Below are positions 43,747-53,858 of a DNA stretch of 64,000 bases, piece after piece. Position 1 is the first letter of the stretch. Each line of letters starts with the position of its first letter. The notes beneath the pieces are model-generated. The model searched no databases. It had not been told where the DNA came from and saw only the letters and a program-made list of their open reading frames with translations. Made by a program: the position numbers and the translations under genes. The DNA lies in the NCBI RefSeq assembly GCF_000744705.1, contig NZ_JQML01000001.1, forward strand, positions 558,001-622,000, given 5' to 3'. The DNA comes from Streptacidiphilus albus JL83 (lineage in GTDB: Bacteria > Actinomycetota > Actinomycetes > Streptomycetales > Streptomycetaceae).

Positions 43747-44418
43747 ATGCGCCTCTGCCTTGTCGCCGCCGCGACCGCCCTGCTCCTCGCCGTCGCCGGC
43801 TGCACCACCGCCAAGACCGGCACGTCCGGCGACGCCGCCACCAGGAGCCCGTCAGCCACCGGGGCAGCCGAAGGTCCGCTGGCGTACGGCCCGGGCCCGC
43901 AGTCCCGCTACACCGTCCAGCCACAGCCTGCTGCCGGGTCCTGCCGCTACGGCTCGCACGACGGCCAGCCGCTCCCCGATCCGCACTGCACCCCGGGTGC
44001 GCTCTCCTCCGCCGTCACCCAGGCCACCCTGGGAACGACGATCTGCCGCAAGGGCGGCTACACCGGAGACATCCGCCCACCCGCAGCGATCACCGGCAAG
44101 GAGAAGAAGGCCAACGCCGAGGCCTACGACTACACCGGATCCCTCGCTGACGCCGAGTACGACCACCTCGTCAGCCTCGAACTCGGCGGCGACCCCAACG
44201 ACCCGCGGAACCTCTGGGTCGAGCCGCCGAGCCCGGGCCACAAGCCCGGATCCGGCGTCGACAACCCCAAGGACAAGGTCGAGTCGACGCTCCACACCGC
44301 CGTCTGCACCGGGCGCATCACCCTCGCCGCCGCACAGCAGGCCATCGCCAGTGACTGGGCCACAGCCGACCAGGACCTCGGGCTCACCACCAGCACGAGT
44401 ACGGACGGAAGCGACTGA
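43747..44418 (+). CDS. Secreted lipoprotein with HNH-like nuclease motif
   Basis: About 223 residues. MRLCLVAAATALLLAVAGC is a lipoprotein signal with the lipobox LAVAGC (Cys19). The C-terminal half has YDHLVSLELGGDPNDPRNLW (about 138-157), the HNH-type D-H-x-x-x-L-E-L-G-G...N-L-W arrangement seen in secreted or phage HNH nucleases, plus KDKVESTLHTAVC. Four cysteines may form disulfides. Inferred extracytoplasmic, lipid-anchored nuclease. A second ATG at 43738 is an alternative start. Confidence 0.75.
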   Translation: MRLCLVAAATALLLAVAGCTTAKTGTSGDAATRSPSATGAAEGPLAYGPGPQSRYTVQPQPAAGSCRYGSHDGQPLPDPHCTPGALSSAVTQATLGTTICRKGGYTGDIRPPAAITGKEKKANAEAYDYTGSLADAEYDHLVSLELGGDPNDPRNLWVEPPSPGHKPGSGVDNPKDKVESTLHTAVCTGRITLAAAQQAIASDWATADQDLGLTTSTSTDGSD

Positions 44419-44567
44419 GCTCGGCGCCGACCGAACTCGACTGGGAGCACCCACCCGTAGTCCCTCAGCCCCAGGTGTGGCAAGGGCGAGGGCGACGGGC
44501 GGCCGAATCAACGCCCTGAGCTGCCAGCACGTCGGCTGAACACCCCGTCTGCGGGTAGCCGCCCCAC

Positions 44568-44717
44568 ATGACCTGCGACCGTCCCAGCCGCCCCGCACGC
44601 CGACACGCTCCGTTCTGGCGGATCCACCACGCCGTGGACCAGGTGAGCGCGCTCCTGGGGCGGCTGATCGTATTCGGGTGCGTCCTCGGGATCCCACTCG
44701 TCACAGGGAGACGGTGA
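44568..44717 (+). CDS. Small basic membrane protein
   Basis: 49 residues: basic N-terminus (RPSRPARRHAPFWRIHH), then SALLGRLIVFGCVLGIPLV as a membrane helix. No strong ribosome-binding site. Followed by three gtgagaca octamers (44714-44736). Confidence 0.45.
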   Translation: MTCDRPSRPARRHAPFWRIHHAVDQVSALLGRLIVFGCVLGIPLVTGRR

Positions 44718-44844
44718 GACAGTGAGACAGTGAGACGCATCATGGTGGGCACGGCAGCGAAGAAGGTCGAGCACGCCGCCGACAGGGACAGCGTCCTGAC
44801 ACACTGGATCAAGAGCGCCATGAGGGCGTGTGGAGGCTGACGAC

Positions 44845-45162
44845 ATGAGCGACGCCCTGGTGGCCTGGCTCCGCGCCCAACTCGACGCCGACGAGGCTGC
44901 CGCAGCGCAGTCCGACCCCGCATCGTGGCTGCCCGTCGGCATCTCCCCCAGCAGCCGGATCGCCGCCGCCTACGACCCGCGCCGCGTGATCGGTATGCAC
45001 CGCGCCGCCCTGGACGCCTGGCAGGATCCAGATGCGAACGACGTGCGGGACCAGGCCGCCTACGACGCCGCCTGCGAGGCCGACTGGACGGTGCGGGTCA
45101 TCGCCGCCACCGCCTACTCCGGGCGGACCGGCTGGCGGGACGAGTGGGCACCAGAGGCGTGA
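44845..45162 (+). CDS. DUF6221 family protein
   Basis: 105 residues from an ATG behind gtggagg. SDALVAWLRAQLDADEAAAA, then SRIAAAYDPRRVIGMHRAAL and the WTVRVIAATAYSGRTGWRDE end, are characteristic of DUF6221 proteins common in Streptomyces, often within integrative elements or phage-like regions. Function unknown. Confidence 0.8.
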   Translation: MSDALVAWLRAQLDADEAAAAQSDPASWLPVGISPSSRIAAAYDPRRVIGMHRAALDAWQDPDANDVRDQAAYDAACEADWTVRVIAATAYSGRTGWRDEWAPEA

Positions 45163-45314
45163 AGGTCGCGTGAACCCGATCCCGCCCGCGCCCCACCCGG
45201 CACACACCGGCCCCGCTGCCTCACCCGCAGCGCCCCCGGCCGCGGTTGAGACTCCCCTCGACCGGGCCCGCGTATGCGCGGGCTGAAATCGCGCAAGCCG
45301 GGTAGGCGCCGACC

Positions 45315-45467
45315 ATGGGCCATTTCCTCGCCGTACTCGCCATCATCGCCTGCATAACGGGCATCGTCCTGCTCGACAAGCACGACCAGGACCGGCGCGG
45401 CTCCACGGCCGCGATCCTGCTCGTCGCACCGATCGCGATCCTCGGGTTCTACCTATTCGAGACCTGA
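45315..45467 (+). CDS. Small two-helix membrane protein
   Basis: 50 residues: MGHFLAVLAIIACITGIVLL, a charged loop (DKHDQDRRG), then STAAILLVAPIAILGFYLF. No obvious ribosome-binding site. Function unknown. Confidence 0.6.
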   Translation: MGHFLAVLAIIACITGIVLLDKHDQDRRGSTAAILLVAPIAILGFYLFET

Positions 45468-45629
45468 ACGTCTGAGCAGGCGAAGGCAACCCGGGCGCAC
45501 CATCGGCCGTGCTCATGAGCGCCATGGTGACTGACCGTCACTCTGTTCGAAGGAGGAACGCCGGAAACGGGTCCGCAGTCCGGCTGATCCTGATGTACGG
45601 TGGGCGGCGTCCAGGTGAGAGGGCAACGG

Positions 45630-45818
45630 ATGCTTCACCTTGCGGTGGACGAAGCCCGGTTGCCAATACTCGTCGCCGGCCTCGTCTCAGCGGTGGGTGA
45701 ACAGCAGCGCGCGTACGTTTCCGTGGCCGACCTCGATCTCTGGATACACAACTTCACCTGCACCTCCCGGTGCGAAGGCACGCGGCTACTTCTTGGAGTC
45801 GCCCTCGGGTGGCGGTGA
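45630..45818 (+). CDS. Hypothetical small protein
   Basis: 62 residues from an ATG behind agaggg. LHLAVDEARLPILVAGLVSA, then YVSVADLDLWIHNFTCTS, looks protein-like. No family. May be a remnant. Confidence 0.35.
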   Translation: MLHLAVDEARLPILVAGLVSAVGEQQRAYVSVADLDLWIHNFTCTSRCEGTRLLLGVALGWR

Positions 45819-46358
45819 AAAGACCATCGCCGCATGCCGCCACTGATCTCGGGAGGATGTGCATCGGGGTGCCCGGTGCGACGGCAGTGCGGATACTTCC
45901 ACCAGGTACGACCCGTCAGGACGGGAATCCTGACCCGGCCCATGGCCGCGTCCCGGGGTAGCGGGGCGACTCCGCCGGCCACTTCGATCTCGGGCACCCC
46001 GACTGCAGGTCTTTCCCGGCCCACGCCCAGGCATGCGGACCCCTCTTCGGGGCAGGCGCCTGACACGACCTCAGGGCCGCTGCCTCTGCCTCCCGCGCCG
46101 CACCAACGACGCGGGAGGCAGACTGGCCCATCGACGCACCGTCCGCGCACGTCCGCACTCCCGCTACGGCTGGGCGGCCGACGTGGCACCGTTCGTCCCT
46201 TCCGGGTGGCGACGGTACCGGAGCGCCTCCTGAAGGTGTACGCGCACGGCACCCAGGAGTAGCGCGCTTCCGGCAGGCCCACCACAGGATCCCAACAGGC
46301 CTGCCAGAATCGTGCCGACGGCGCGGGCCGTCCTCGCGCGGGCACGGTCCGGTCCGGA
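45819..46358. other. Gene-free stretch upstream of the WD40 gene end
   Basis: About 540 bp; no supported gene on either strand. Confidence 0.4.
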
Positions 46359-48770
46359 TCAGACTCTGCCCAGCACGGCGGTCTCCCAGCCGTAGCCCAC
46401 CACGATGCGGTCGTCCGGGGCTGCGATCAGCGTGTGAACCACACCCGGGAACCGCAGCTCCGGGCCGATCTGCCGACCGGTCTGCACGTCCCACATCCGC
46501 ACCCCTCCGAAGTGGTCGCCACCGATGGCGACGCGGCGGCCGTCAAGGACGGTGGCCACCACCAGATTGGGCGCACCCCCGCGTCCGCCGCGGTTCTCCA
46601 CTGCCGGGCCGCGTTTGTGCCAACCGGGCAGCTCCCACACCTGCACCGTGTTGTCGATGTTGGTGATGACCGCGACCGGGCACCCGAGCAGTGGCGCCAC
46701 CCCTGCCTCCACGACTGCAGATCTGTCGGGGCCGATCAGCGGTTTGCCGACCGGCTGCCGCGTGGCCAGGTCCCAGACCCGCACCTTCCCGCCGCTGTCA
46801 CCGGCGAAGGCGACCAGGCGCCCGTCGAGCTCCGTCACCGCCAGCGTCCTCACCCAGCCGCTGTGGCCGGTCATCGGCGCACCGAGCTGCCAGCCGGTGG
46901 CCAGTTCCCACACCCGCACCGTTTTGTCCATGCCGCCGGTGACAGCGATGGGACGACCGTCGAGCGTGGCCGCTACCAGCGCCGTCACCGGGCCCTCGTG
47001 TCCGGTCGGGGCCTCGCCGATCTCCTCCCCCCGGGTCAGGTCCCAGACCCGCACCTTGCCGCCGGCACCGGCGGCGACGACGATCGGGCTCCCGTCGAGC
47101 TCCGCCGTGACCAGCTTCCTCACTTCGCCCATGTTGCCCCGAAGTGCCCCGCCGATCTGCTCGCCGGTAGCCAGGTTCCACACCCTGATCTCCGAGTCGG
47201 CACTGGTGACAGCCACCGGACGACCGTCGGCCATCGCCGTCGCCACGTTCGAGACGGACAGCGTGCCGCCGCCCACCGGCTTGCCGACCCGCTGCCCGGT
47301 GGCCAGGTCCCACACCGACGCCGACCAGTCCACGCCGTTGGTGAGGACAACGGGACGTCCGTCGAGTACCGCCGTCTGCGTACGCCAGTCACCGCGACCG
47401 GTCACCGGCCCACCGACCGAACCCTCGGCGGTCAGGTCCCACACTCGTACTGTCTTGTCCTTGCCACCGCTGACGACGACCGGGCGGCCGTCGATCATCG
47501 TCGCAGCCACCGTCATCACCCGGCCGTCGTGGCCGACCAGCGACTCGCCGATGGGCTGACTCGTGGTCAGGTCCCACAGTCGCACCGCCCCGTCGTCGGC
47601 TCCGGCGACGACGATCGCGCGGCCGTGGAGCACCCCCGTGGCCAGGACGGTCGCGGGGGCGGTGAGGCCGGTCATGGTCTCGCCGAGCTGCTGCCGCGTG
47701 GTCAGGTCCCACGCCCGGACCGTCCGATCGGTGCCTCCGACGACCGCGATCGGGCGGCCGTCGAGCATCCCTGTCGCCAGCACGGTCACCCCCGTCACCA
47801 GCGCGGCCTCCTGGTCGATGGCACCGGTGAGGCAGATGTGCCGCATGGTGGCCACGTCCATCACCAGCGCAGTCCCCTGGTCACTGCGGGAGGACGGGCT
47901 TCGACGCCGCATTCGCCCGTCGAGCGCCGTCAGAGTCACGGGCGTCACCGAGTCGTCGCGATGTGCCGTCAGGTCGATCTTCCGCGTGCGGAGGTTCCAC
48001 TTCACCTCACCTCTGACCGTCCGGCGCGAGACGACCTGCCGCCGGGTGGCCAGGTCCCACACGCACACCGTCGGATCGTCGCCGTTGTCGTCGCCGTGGA
48101 CGATGACGACCTCTCGACCCGCGAGCAGCCCCGCAGTCAGCGACGCCATCTTTCCCCTGCCGCCGGTCATGGGTGCGCCGACCTGTTGCCTCGTGGTCAG
48201 GTCCCACAACCGCAACGTCGCTTCCTCGCCCCAACTGACCGCATGGGGACGGCCGTCGAGCACCACCGTCGCCACATCCCACACCTTGCCGGTGTGACCG
48301 TTCATGGGCTCACCCACCTGCCGCCCCGCCGCCAGGTCCCACAGCCGCACCATCCGGTCCGAGCCGCCGGTGACGGCATGGGGACGACCGCCGACCGCCG
48401 CTATTGCCATCCCGAACACCGCGCCGGCGGAATCGGTCAGGTTGCGCAGCAACCGGTGGTCGACCCGGTTTCCGGTCGACCACTGCACACCCCACTGCTC
48501 GGCGGGCTCGTCCTCCAGCGCTACGGCGGTGATCCGCGCCGACAGCTCCCGATCCCCCCACCGGGCCGCGTCCACCGCCAACAACTGCCGGCGCACCCCC
48601 GCTACGGCGTCACGATGCAGGTGCAGCGAGCTCCGGTACACCGCTCCCGCCAACCGCGCGGCAGGGCCGGACGCACCGTCCAGCACCGCCAGAACCCGGT
48701 CCGGCTCCCCGCAGACCAGGAAGTCCGGATCAACCCCCCACTCCCCCGCACCATCCGAACCGGCCTGGAC
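46359..48770 (-). pseudogene. WD40-repeat protein, probable C-terminal remnant of a STAND ATPase
   Basis: Open minus frame from a stop at 48771-48773 to 46359; the first usable start (GTG, 48686) gives 775 residues. The pre-start codons still read as protein (VDPDFLVCGEPDRVLAVLDG), the linker that in large Streptomyces STAND proteins joins the NTPase to the propeller (AARLAGAVYRSSLHLHRD, then LLAVDAARWGDRELSARIT). About 13 WD-like repeats with VRxWDLATG follow. No P-loop, effector or protease domain is present upstream. Either a truncated relic or a stand-alone propeller made from the GTG. Confidence 0.75.
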
Positions 48771-49162
48771 TCAGTCACTTGTCGCACCGTCAGACATGAC
48801 CGGCACCCTACTGACCCTTTCAGCGCGGCGCAGCGGTACAGCGACTCGAAGCGGACACGCACTCGCCGACGAACACCGCACTCGTCGACGGACGCGGGGT
48901 CAACACCGGCCTGGCCTTCGGAGTCGTCCGCAGAGGGCGTCAAATCCCGTTGTTGGTCCACGATCTGCGGGAGGACCCGGGGAAGGCGGCCTTCGCGGCG
49001 TCTCCGGCCTCTCCGGACTTGGCGCAGCTCGGGGGCTTACTACGGCCGTGGGCTACGGGTACTCATCCTGGTCGCGTGCCTGCCCGGCGTGTGGTGCCTG
49101 CAACTCCGTCGGGGTGCTTGTCGGAGCTGGACGCCGGGCAGGTCGCCGACCGGGTCCCCCTG
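48771..49162. other. Breakpoint stretch upstream of the WD40 remnant
   Basis: About 390 bp. No gene supported; a plus-strand patch (LVHDLREDPGKAAFAASPAS) looks coding but is isolated. Likely where the STAND N-terminus was lost. Confidence 0.4.
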
Positions 49163-49456
49163 TCAGTCGAGGCCTTCGATGATGCGGAAGTCGCGCTCGA
49201 CGCCGTCGGAGAGGGCGACCAGCGCCTCCTGGTAGGCCTCACTCTCGCGTGCCGCGACGGCCTGTTCGAAGCTGTCGAACTCGATCAGGATGGTGCGCTC
49301 GGCGATTCCGGCTTCGTGTGCGACGACCCGACCGTCACGGGCGAGGAGCCGCCCGCCTCCGGCCCGGACGGCCGGACCGGCGAGCTTGTTGTAGGCAGCC
49401 AGCTTCTCAGGGTCTGAAATGGCGCGGTAGACGCTGACCCAGTAGCCCTTGGCCAC
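49163..49456 (-). CDS. DUF1330 family protein
   Basis: 97 residues from a GTG behind ctggagg. AKGYWVSVYRAISDPEKLAAYNKLAGPAV and RTILIEFDSFEQAVAARESEAYQEAL are typical of the DUF1330 ferredoxin-like fold. Function unknown. Divergent from a MarR regulator 240 bp away, with a ttga-N7-tcaa dyad (49485-49499) near its own start. Confidence 0.88.
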   Translation of the reverse strand: MAKGYWVSVYRAISDPEKLAAYNKLAGPAVRAGGGRLLARDGRVVAHEAGIAERTILIEFDSFEQAVAARESEAYQEALVALSDGVERDFRIIEGLD

Positions 49457-49484
49457 GGAACCTCCAGTGTTCGGATGAGCACAT

Positions 49485-49499
49485 TTGACTTCGAATCAA
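49485..49499. promoter_or_regulatory. Dyad near the DUF1330 start
   Basis: ttga-cttcgaa-tcaa, with a ttcgaa palindrome at its centre. Possible operator for the adjacent MarR protein or another regulator. Confidence 0.35.
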
Positions 49500-49696
49500 C
49501 AGTTCAGATCGATCGTAACCAACGAGGGGTCACCGGCGTGATTCACAGCACACGCCGGTCAGCCGGTTCAGGCCCGGCGGTCGCCGCTGTTCGGCGGGCG
49601 CTCGTCGGCCGGCCTCCCTCGCCGAGTGCCGGACCCGGGTCGAGTTCAGGCCGGAAGATGCATAAAGGATTCATATAAATAGTCTATGCTTCTGGC

Positions 49697-50155
49697 ATGA
49701 GCCGTCAAGACGTCACTCGTGGCGCTTCCACTGCAGTCGGGTCAGCCCTCTACGGACTGGCCACCAGGGCCGTGAGGCGTCTTCCACGCGACCAGAGCCT
49801 CACCTCCGCCGCCACCCTGGCCACCCTGGACAGGACCGGCCCACGACGCATCACCGATCTGGCCGTGATCGAGGGCGTCACCCAGCCCGCGATGACCGTC
49901 CTGGTTCGGGTGTTGGAGGAATCCGGGCTGGTCGAGCGGAGGAGCGACGCGTCCGACAAGCGGGTCACGCTGGTTTGTCTGACCGAGGCCGGCGCGTCCT
50001 ATGTTCAGACACGGCGCCAGGCGGGCGTCCAGGCGTTTGCGCGGTTGATCGACGAACTCACCGACGACGAGATCGAGGCCCTGGTGGCAGCCCTTCCGGC
50101 GCTGCAACACCTCTCGGAGCTCGAACACCAGGATCGAGAAGGGGCAAAGCAGTGA
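49697..50155 (+). CDS. MarR family transcriptional regulator
   Basis: 152 residues. Winged helix: SLTSAATLATLDRTGPRRIT, DLAVIEGVTQPAMTVLVRVL, EESGLVERRSDASDKRVTLV (about residues 34-93), plus the C-terminal dimerisation helices. An AT-rich promoter (tcatataaatag) with an atag-t-ctat dyad (49679-49687) lies just upstream, probably its own operator. First gene of a three-gene coupled operon ending in an MFS exporter, the usual arrangement for ligand-responsive efflux control. Confidence 0.92.
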   Translation: MSRQDVTRGASTAVGSALYGLATRAVRRLPRDQSLTSAATLATLDRTGPRRITDLAVIEGVTQPAMTVLVRVLEESGLVERRSDASDKRVTLVCLTEAGASYVQTRRQAGVQAFARLIDELTDDEIEALVAALPALQHLSELEHQDREGAKQ

Positions 50156-50400
50156 CAGGGTGCCCACTCGGCGAGGTCACCGTGGACTTCGACGCAGACC
50201 TCGTTCGGATGCGGGAGATGGCCGCCGAGACCACCGGGCTCGCCCCGGTGACGATCAAGCCGTTACCGGCCTTCGGGACGCTACTCGTCAACGGCGCCGC
50301 GCTTCATGCCGCCGCGCTGGACAAGCCGTGGGCGCAAGGAGCCAGGGCTCGCATCCGTCCCGGCCCGTGCGCCCGCACCACGACCGGGGCCGGCCGATGA
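50152..50400 (+). CDS. Hypothetical protein between MarR and MFS genes
   Basis: 82 residues from a GTG that overlaps the MarR stop (GTGA). VTVDFDADLVRMREMAAETT, then GLAPVTIKPLPAFGTLLVNG, looks like a small alpha/beta domain; the end is arginine-rich. Its stop overlaps the MFS start (ATGA). The overlaps on both sides support translation. No family recognised. Confidence 0.6.
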   Translation: MTGCPLGEVTVDFDADLVRMREMAAETTGLAPVTIKPLPAFGTLLVNGAALHAAALDKPWAQGARARIRPGPCARTTTGAGR

Positions 50401-51830
50401 CCACGACCCCGGAGCGCACCGAGGCGCCGCTGCTCGTCCCCTCCCTGATGTTCATCGCCCTGGTCGTGGCGGCAGTCGCCAGCCTCGGGACGCCGCTCAT
50501 CACCAGCGTGGCGACCACGTTCCACGTCTCGCTCGACAGCGCGCAGTGGACGCTGACCATCGCTCTGCTGAGCGGCGCGATCGCCACGCCCGTCCTCGGC
50601 CGGCTCGGAGCCGGCCCGCACCGACGAGCCACGATTCTCGCCACGCTGGCGCTCGTCGTCGCCGGCAGTGCACTCACCGTGCTGCCGCTGCCGTTCGCGT
50701 GGCTGCTCGTCGGGAGGGCCGCCCAAGGCGTCGGGCTCGGTCTGACGGCGCTGATGATGGGCGTGGCCCGCGACCATCTCTCCGAGGAGCGCAGCGCGGC
50801 CACCATCGCCTTGATCTCGGTGGTCTCCATCATCGGGGTCGGCGTCGGCTACCCGCTCGCCGGGCTGCTCACCGAGTTCGGCGGGGTGCGCGCCGCCTAC
50901 GGCCTCGGCCTGTTCGTCACCGCCATTGCCTTCCTGGCCGCCTGGCGCTCCATACCCGTGGCTCCCGAGGGCCGTTCCGCCCACGTGGACCTGGCCGGCG
51001 CGCTCCTCCTGGCGGGCGGACTCTTCCTCGTCATGTTCCTTGCCGGCGAGACGAGCCTGTGGAGCCGTCACCTCGCCGTCGCCGTTGTCCTCGTCTTCGT
51101 CGCCGTGCTCCTGCTCTGCGCCTGGACCACCTCCGAGCTGCGCGGCAAGGCACCCCTGGTCGGCGTCCGGGCGGTACGGCACCCGGCGGTCGCCGGAGCG
51201 AATATCGCCATGTTCGTCGGCGGGATCGGCATGTACCTCCTCCTCACGCTCATCACCCGGTACGCGCAGACGCCGCACAGCGCCGGCTACGGCTTCGGGC
51301 TGAGCACCTTCGTCGCCGGGTTGGTCCTGGTTCCGTTCTCCGTGCTGGGGTTCGTCGCCGGCAGGCTCACGCCCCGGATGCGCGAACGGATCGACGCCCC
51401 CTTCCTCCTGGCCGGCAGTGCCGTCGTCGTCGGTGCCGGGTTCGTCCTCTTTGCGGTGGCCCGGTCGAACCTGGCCGAACTGTTCGTAGTAATGGGCGTG
51501 CTGGGCTTCGGTGTCGGCAGTTTCTCGGCCGCCATGCCCGGCGTCATCCTGGCCGTCACCCCCAGGAGCGAGACGTCGAGCGCCATGAGCTTCAACTACG
51601 TCGTCCGTAGCGTCGGGTACTCCCTGGGCAGCGCCATAGGTGGCCTGGTCCTGGCCGCCGGCACCAACACCGGCCATCTCTTCCCGAACGACGGCGCCTA
51701 CACCACGGCAGCGCTGGTCGGCGTCGCCGCGATGGCGATCACGACGATGACCGGCCTCGCTCTCGCCCGCCAACGTTCGCCCGAGACCAACCCGGCCGGC
51801 GCACCGAGCCAGGAGCGGTCAACTCGATGA
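50397..51830 (+). CDS. MFS transporter (drug exporter type)
   Basis: 477 residues with at least 12 hydrophobic segments. The N-terminal half has SLMFIALVVAAVASLGTPLI, VSLDSAQWTLTIALLSGAIA, GRLGAGPHRRATILATLALV (motif A region) and LVGRAAQGVGLGLTALMMGV (motif C-like region), as in multidrug/antibiotic exporters of the DHA family. Controlled by the MarR protein at the start of the operon. Substrate unknown. Confidence 0.9.
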   Translation: MTTTPERTEAPLLVPSLMFIALVVAAVASLGTPLITSVATTFHVSLDSAQWTLTIALLSGAIATPVLGRLGAGPHRRATILATLALVVAGSALTVLPLPFAWLLVGRAAQGVGLGLTALMMGVARDHLSEERSAATIALISVVSIIGVGVGYPLAGLLTEFGGVRAAYGLGLFVTAIAFLAAWRSIPVAPEGRSAHVDLAGALLLAGGLFLVMFLAGETSLWSRHLAVAVVLVFVAVLLLCAWTTSELRGKAPLVGVRAVRHPAVAGANIAMFVGGIGMYLLLTLITRYAQTPHSAGYGFGLSTFVAGLVLVPFSVLGFVAGRLTPRMRERIDAPFLLAGSAVVVGAGFVLFAVARSNLAELFVVMGVLGFGVGSFSAAMPGVILAVTPRSETSSAMSFNYVVRSVGYSLGSAIGGLVLAAGTNTGHLFPNDGAYTTAALVGVAAMAITTMTGLALARQRSPETNPAGAPSQERSTR

Positions 51831-52147
51831 CCGGGAGGTGAGGCAGGCCGGGAGTTGACGCCCGGACAGCGGCGGGGAGGGCGCGTCCTGCAAGGCCGTC
51901 CCGACGACAACCCCTACCCGACCACCCGTGACACCCACCCGCCCCACCGCGCCCGATGGTCCTGAGCAGCCACCAGAACTGGTGGACGCCGGCCTCCACC
52001 AGCCACAACCTGACCGGTGACCGGCCGGCCACGACCAACCCCCGCACCCGGCCAGCTGAAACGCCCCAGCTCGGCAGCACCGAACACTGACCGTGATCAC
52101 CAGGTGCGGGCACTCCTCGCGTTGGAGGAGTTCGTTCCGCGATGGGG
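51831..52147. other. Gene-free stretch
   Basis: About 317 bp between the MFS gene and a convergent fragment; nothing recognised. Confidence 0.45.
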
Positions 52148-52520
52148 CTACTGCGTGAGAGCGGGGCTGGTGCCGGGCCGCATGGGCTCCATGGTGGTGC
52201 TGGCTTCGTTGGGACCGTCGGAGAGGTCCAGGATGTCGTTGCCGGCACCCTCCCACGCGACTTCGTAACCGACACCGGGTATGGCCGTTATGGCCGGGCT
52301 GGAGCCGGGTGCCACGGGCTCTTCGTTGGTCGCCGCGCCACTGGGGGTGTAGGTCTCCAGCAATCCGTTGCCGGACTGGAAGGCGACTTCGTAGCCGCCG
52401 CTCGGCATATCGGCGATGCTCGGGCTGGTGCCGGTCGCTACGCTCTGGCCCGTGTTGATCGCGCCCGTGGAGGAGTTCCACACCCAGAGTGTGCCGGTGT
52501 GGCGCGCGCCGATAGTCGCG
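52148..52520 (-). pseudogene. C-terminal fragment of a secreted propeller-repeat protein
   Basis: Two complete repeats of the style SVATGTSPSIADMPSGGYEV followed by AFQSGNGLLETYTPSG (next: SSPAITAIPGVGYEVAWEGA). The frame continues upstream of the first Met (TGTLWVW) but becomes unclear before 52520, so the N-terminal part and signal peptide are missing. Such repeats occur in Streptomyces secreted sugar-binding proteins. Confidence 0.55.
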
Positions 52521-52621
52521 TTCGAATTGGATGCAGCGGCCCTGGCGGGCCCTCCCCTGAGGGTGCAGACGCGCGGATCACGAAGCCATGCGCCTGCAGA
52601 GGCATCGGAAGCGGACGTCCT

Positions 52622-52963
52622 TCAGCTGCTGACGTACTCGTAGACGCCACCGTCCGGATGGCGCAGCACGGCACGGTGTCCGTTCGGGGTGGGTCGAGGA
52701 GGCGCAATCAGGGCGGCGCCAGCCGCCACAGCCCCCGCTACGGCCTGGCCCAGGTCCGGCACCGACAGCGTCGCAGCCACTCCCGCGAACCGTCCTGCTG
52801 TCTCATCCGACCCGCTGAACAGCAGGAAAGGGCCGACAGAGGCCAACTCCAGGCCAGCAAACCGAAACCTGTTGGCCGCTTCCCCAGTGAGCTGCTCGTA
52901 GAAGGACACGGCCGCTTCGAGGTCATCCACGCGCCGACGCAATGTCACCGAAGTGATCGACAT
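52622..52963 (-). CDS. VOC family (glyoxalase/bleomycin-resistance fold) protein
   Basis: 113 residues from an ATG behind gagagga. SITSVTLRRRVDDLEAAVSF, YEQLTGEAANRFRFAGLELA, VGPFLLFSGSDE and the closing HRAVLRHPDGGVYEYV form the paired beta-alpha-beta-beta-beta units of the VOC fold. Substrate unknown. Confidence 0.85.
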   Translation of the reverse strand: MSITSVTLRRRVDDLEAAVSFYEQLTGEAANRFRFAGLELASVGPFLLFSGSDETAGRFAGVAATLSVPDLGQAVAGAVAAGAALIAPPRPTPNGHRAVLRHPDGGVYEYVSS

Positions 52964-53325
52964 ATGCACATCCTCTCACCCGCTCCAGGGAGGCCGACAC
53001 CCCGCTCACCCGGTGAACGTAGTCGGTTACAGCACTGGCGAGGGCTCTTTCGCGTCGCGCCACTTCGCTGTCGAGACCGCCTGCCACGGTGCTCTCGGGT
53101 TTCTCCCCGGTTCCGCAGGGCTGCCCGACTCGTCCACGGGTCGCGGGTTGCTCGCGCTCTGCGAGGACTTCGGCAAGGAGCTCGTCACAACGATGCAGTG
53201 GCTCCGCACGACGGGTCACCAGCGATCGCGCTTCCGGGCCCGTGGCCGAGCGCATGTACTGACCTGGGCGCTTATCGAGCCGTGGTCAACGAGCTTCCCT
53301 GGCAAATGGCCTTTCTGACGCCTGG
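52964..53325. other. Gene-free stretch
   Basis: About 360 bp. Open frames present but none with protein character; nothing recognised. Confidence 0.45.
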
Positions 53326-53535
53326 TCATCCAATTCCGCCTGCGCGTCTGCGCTTTCGGCGGCGGACTACCAGCGCTGCAACAGTGAGGTAGAGCGCGAC
53401 AAGGACAGCCGCACCGGCCACCATCAACCAGCTCGACAGCGTCATCGGGCCGCCGCCTCCGTCGATGCCTGGGGTGACAGGCGGAACGGGGGCCGACGAG
53501 TCAGCGGTGAGAACGCCCCGCATGAGACCGAACAT
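53326..53535 (-). CDS. Small single-pass membrane protein
   Basis: 69 residues from an ATG behind aaggggg. A Pro/Gly-rich exported N-terminus (SSAPVPPVTPGIDGGGG), a membrane helix (WLMVAGAAVLVALYLTVAAL) and a basic cytoplasmic end (RRRKRRRAG). Function unknown. Confidence 0.6.
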   Translation of the reverse strand: MFGLMRGVLTADSSAPVPPVTPGIDGGGGPMTLSSWLMVAGAAVLVALYLTVAALVVRRRKRRRAGGIG

Positions 53536-53858
53536 GGCGCTGCCCCCTTGTTCGACGGGACTGCTCGGCCCCGGGTCGTGAAGGTGCCTCGGACGCGCTC
53601 GCAGCCCCTCCCAAGGCCCGTCCGGGCCAGGCGGCGCCGCATTTTCAGTGTGACAGCGCGGGTGGCCGCACGGTAGACGCCCGTGACCCTGCCACTGCAG
53701 GGGCTGCACCGTCAGAGCAGCGGTCCCGGAGAGGCCGGACCAGGCCGCCGACCGGAGGTCACAGATCGGCCTCAGCCTCGCCCGGACGCCCCCTGGCGCC
53801 GCGTACCCGCGCAATGATCTTGCCCTGAGCGAACATCGACCGAGCCACCGGAGGGCCC
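53536..53858. other. Gene-free stretch
   Basis: About 320 bp between two divergent small genes; no features recognised. Confidence 0.4.

Noticed and set aside
46434..49235. Very long plus-strand ORF opposite the WD40 gene
   Set aside because: Codon-position shadow of the WD40 frame in GC-rich DNA; no protein family features.
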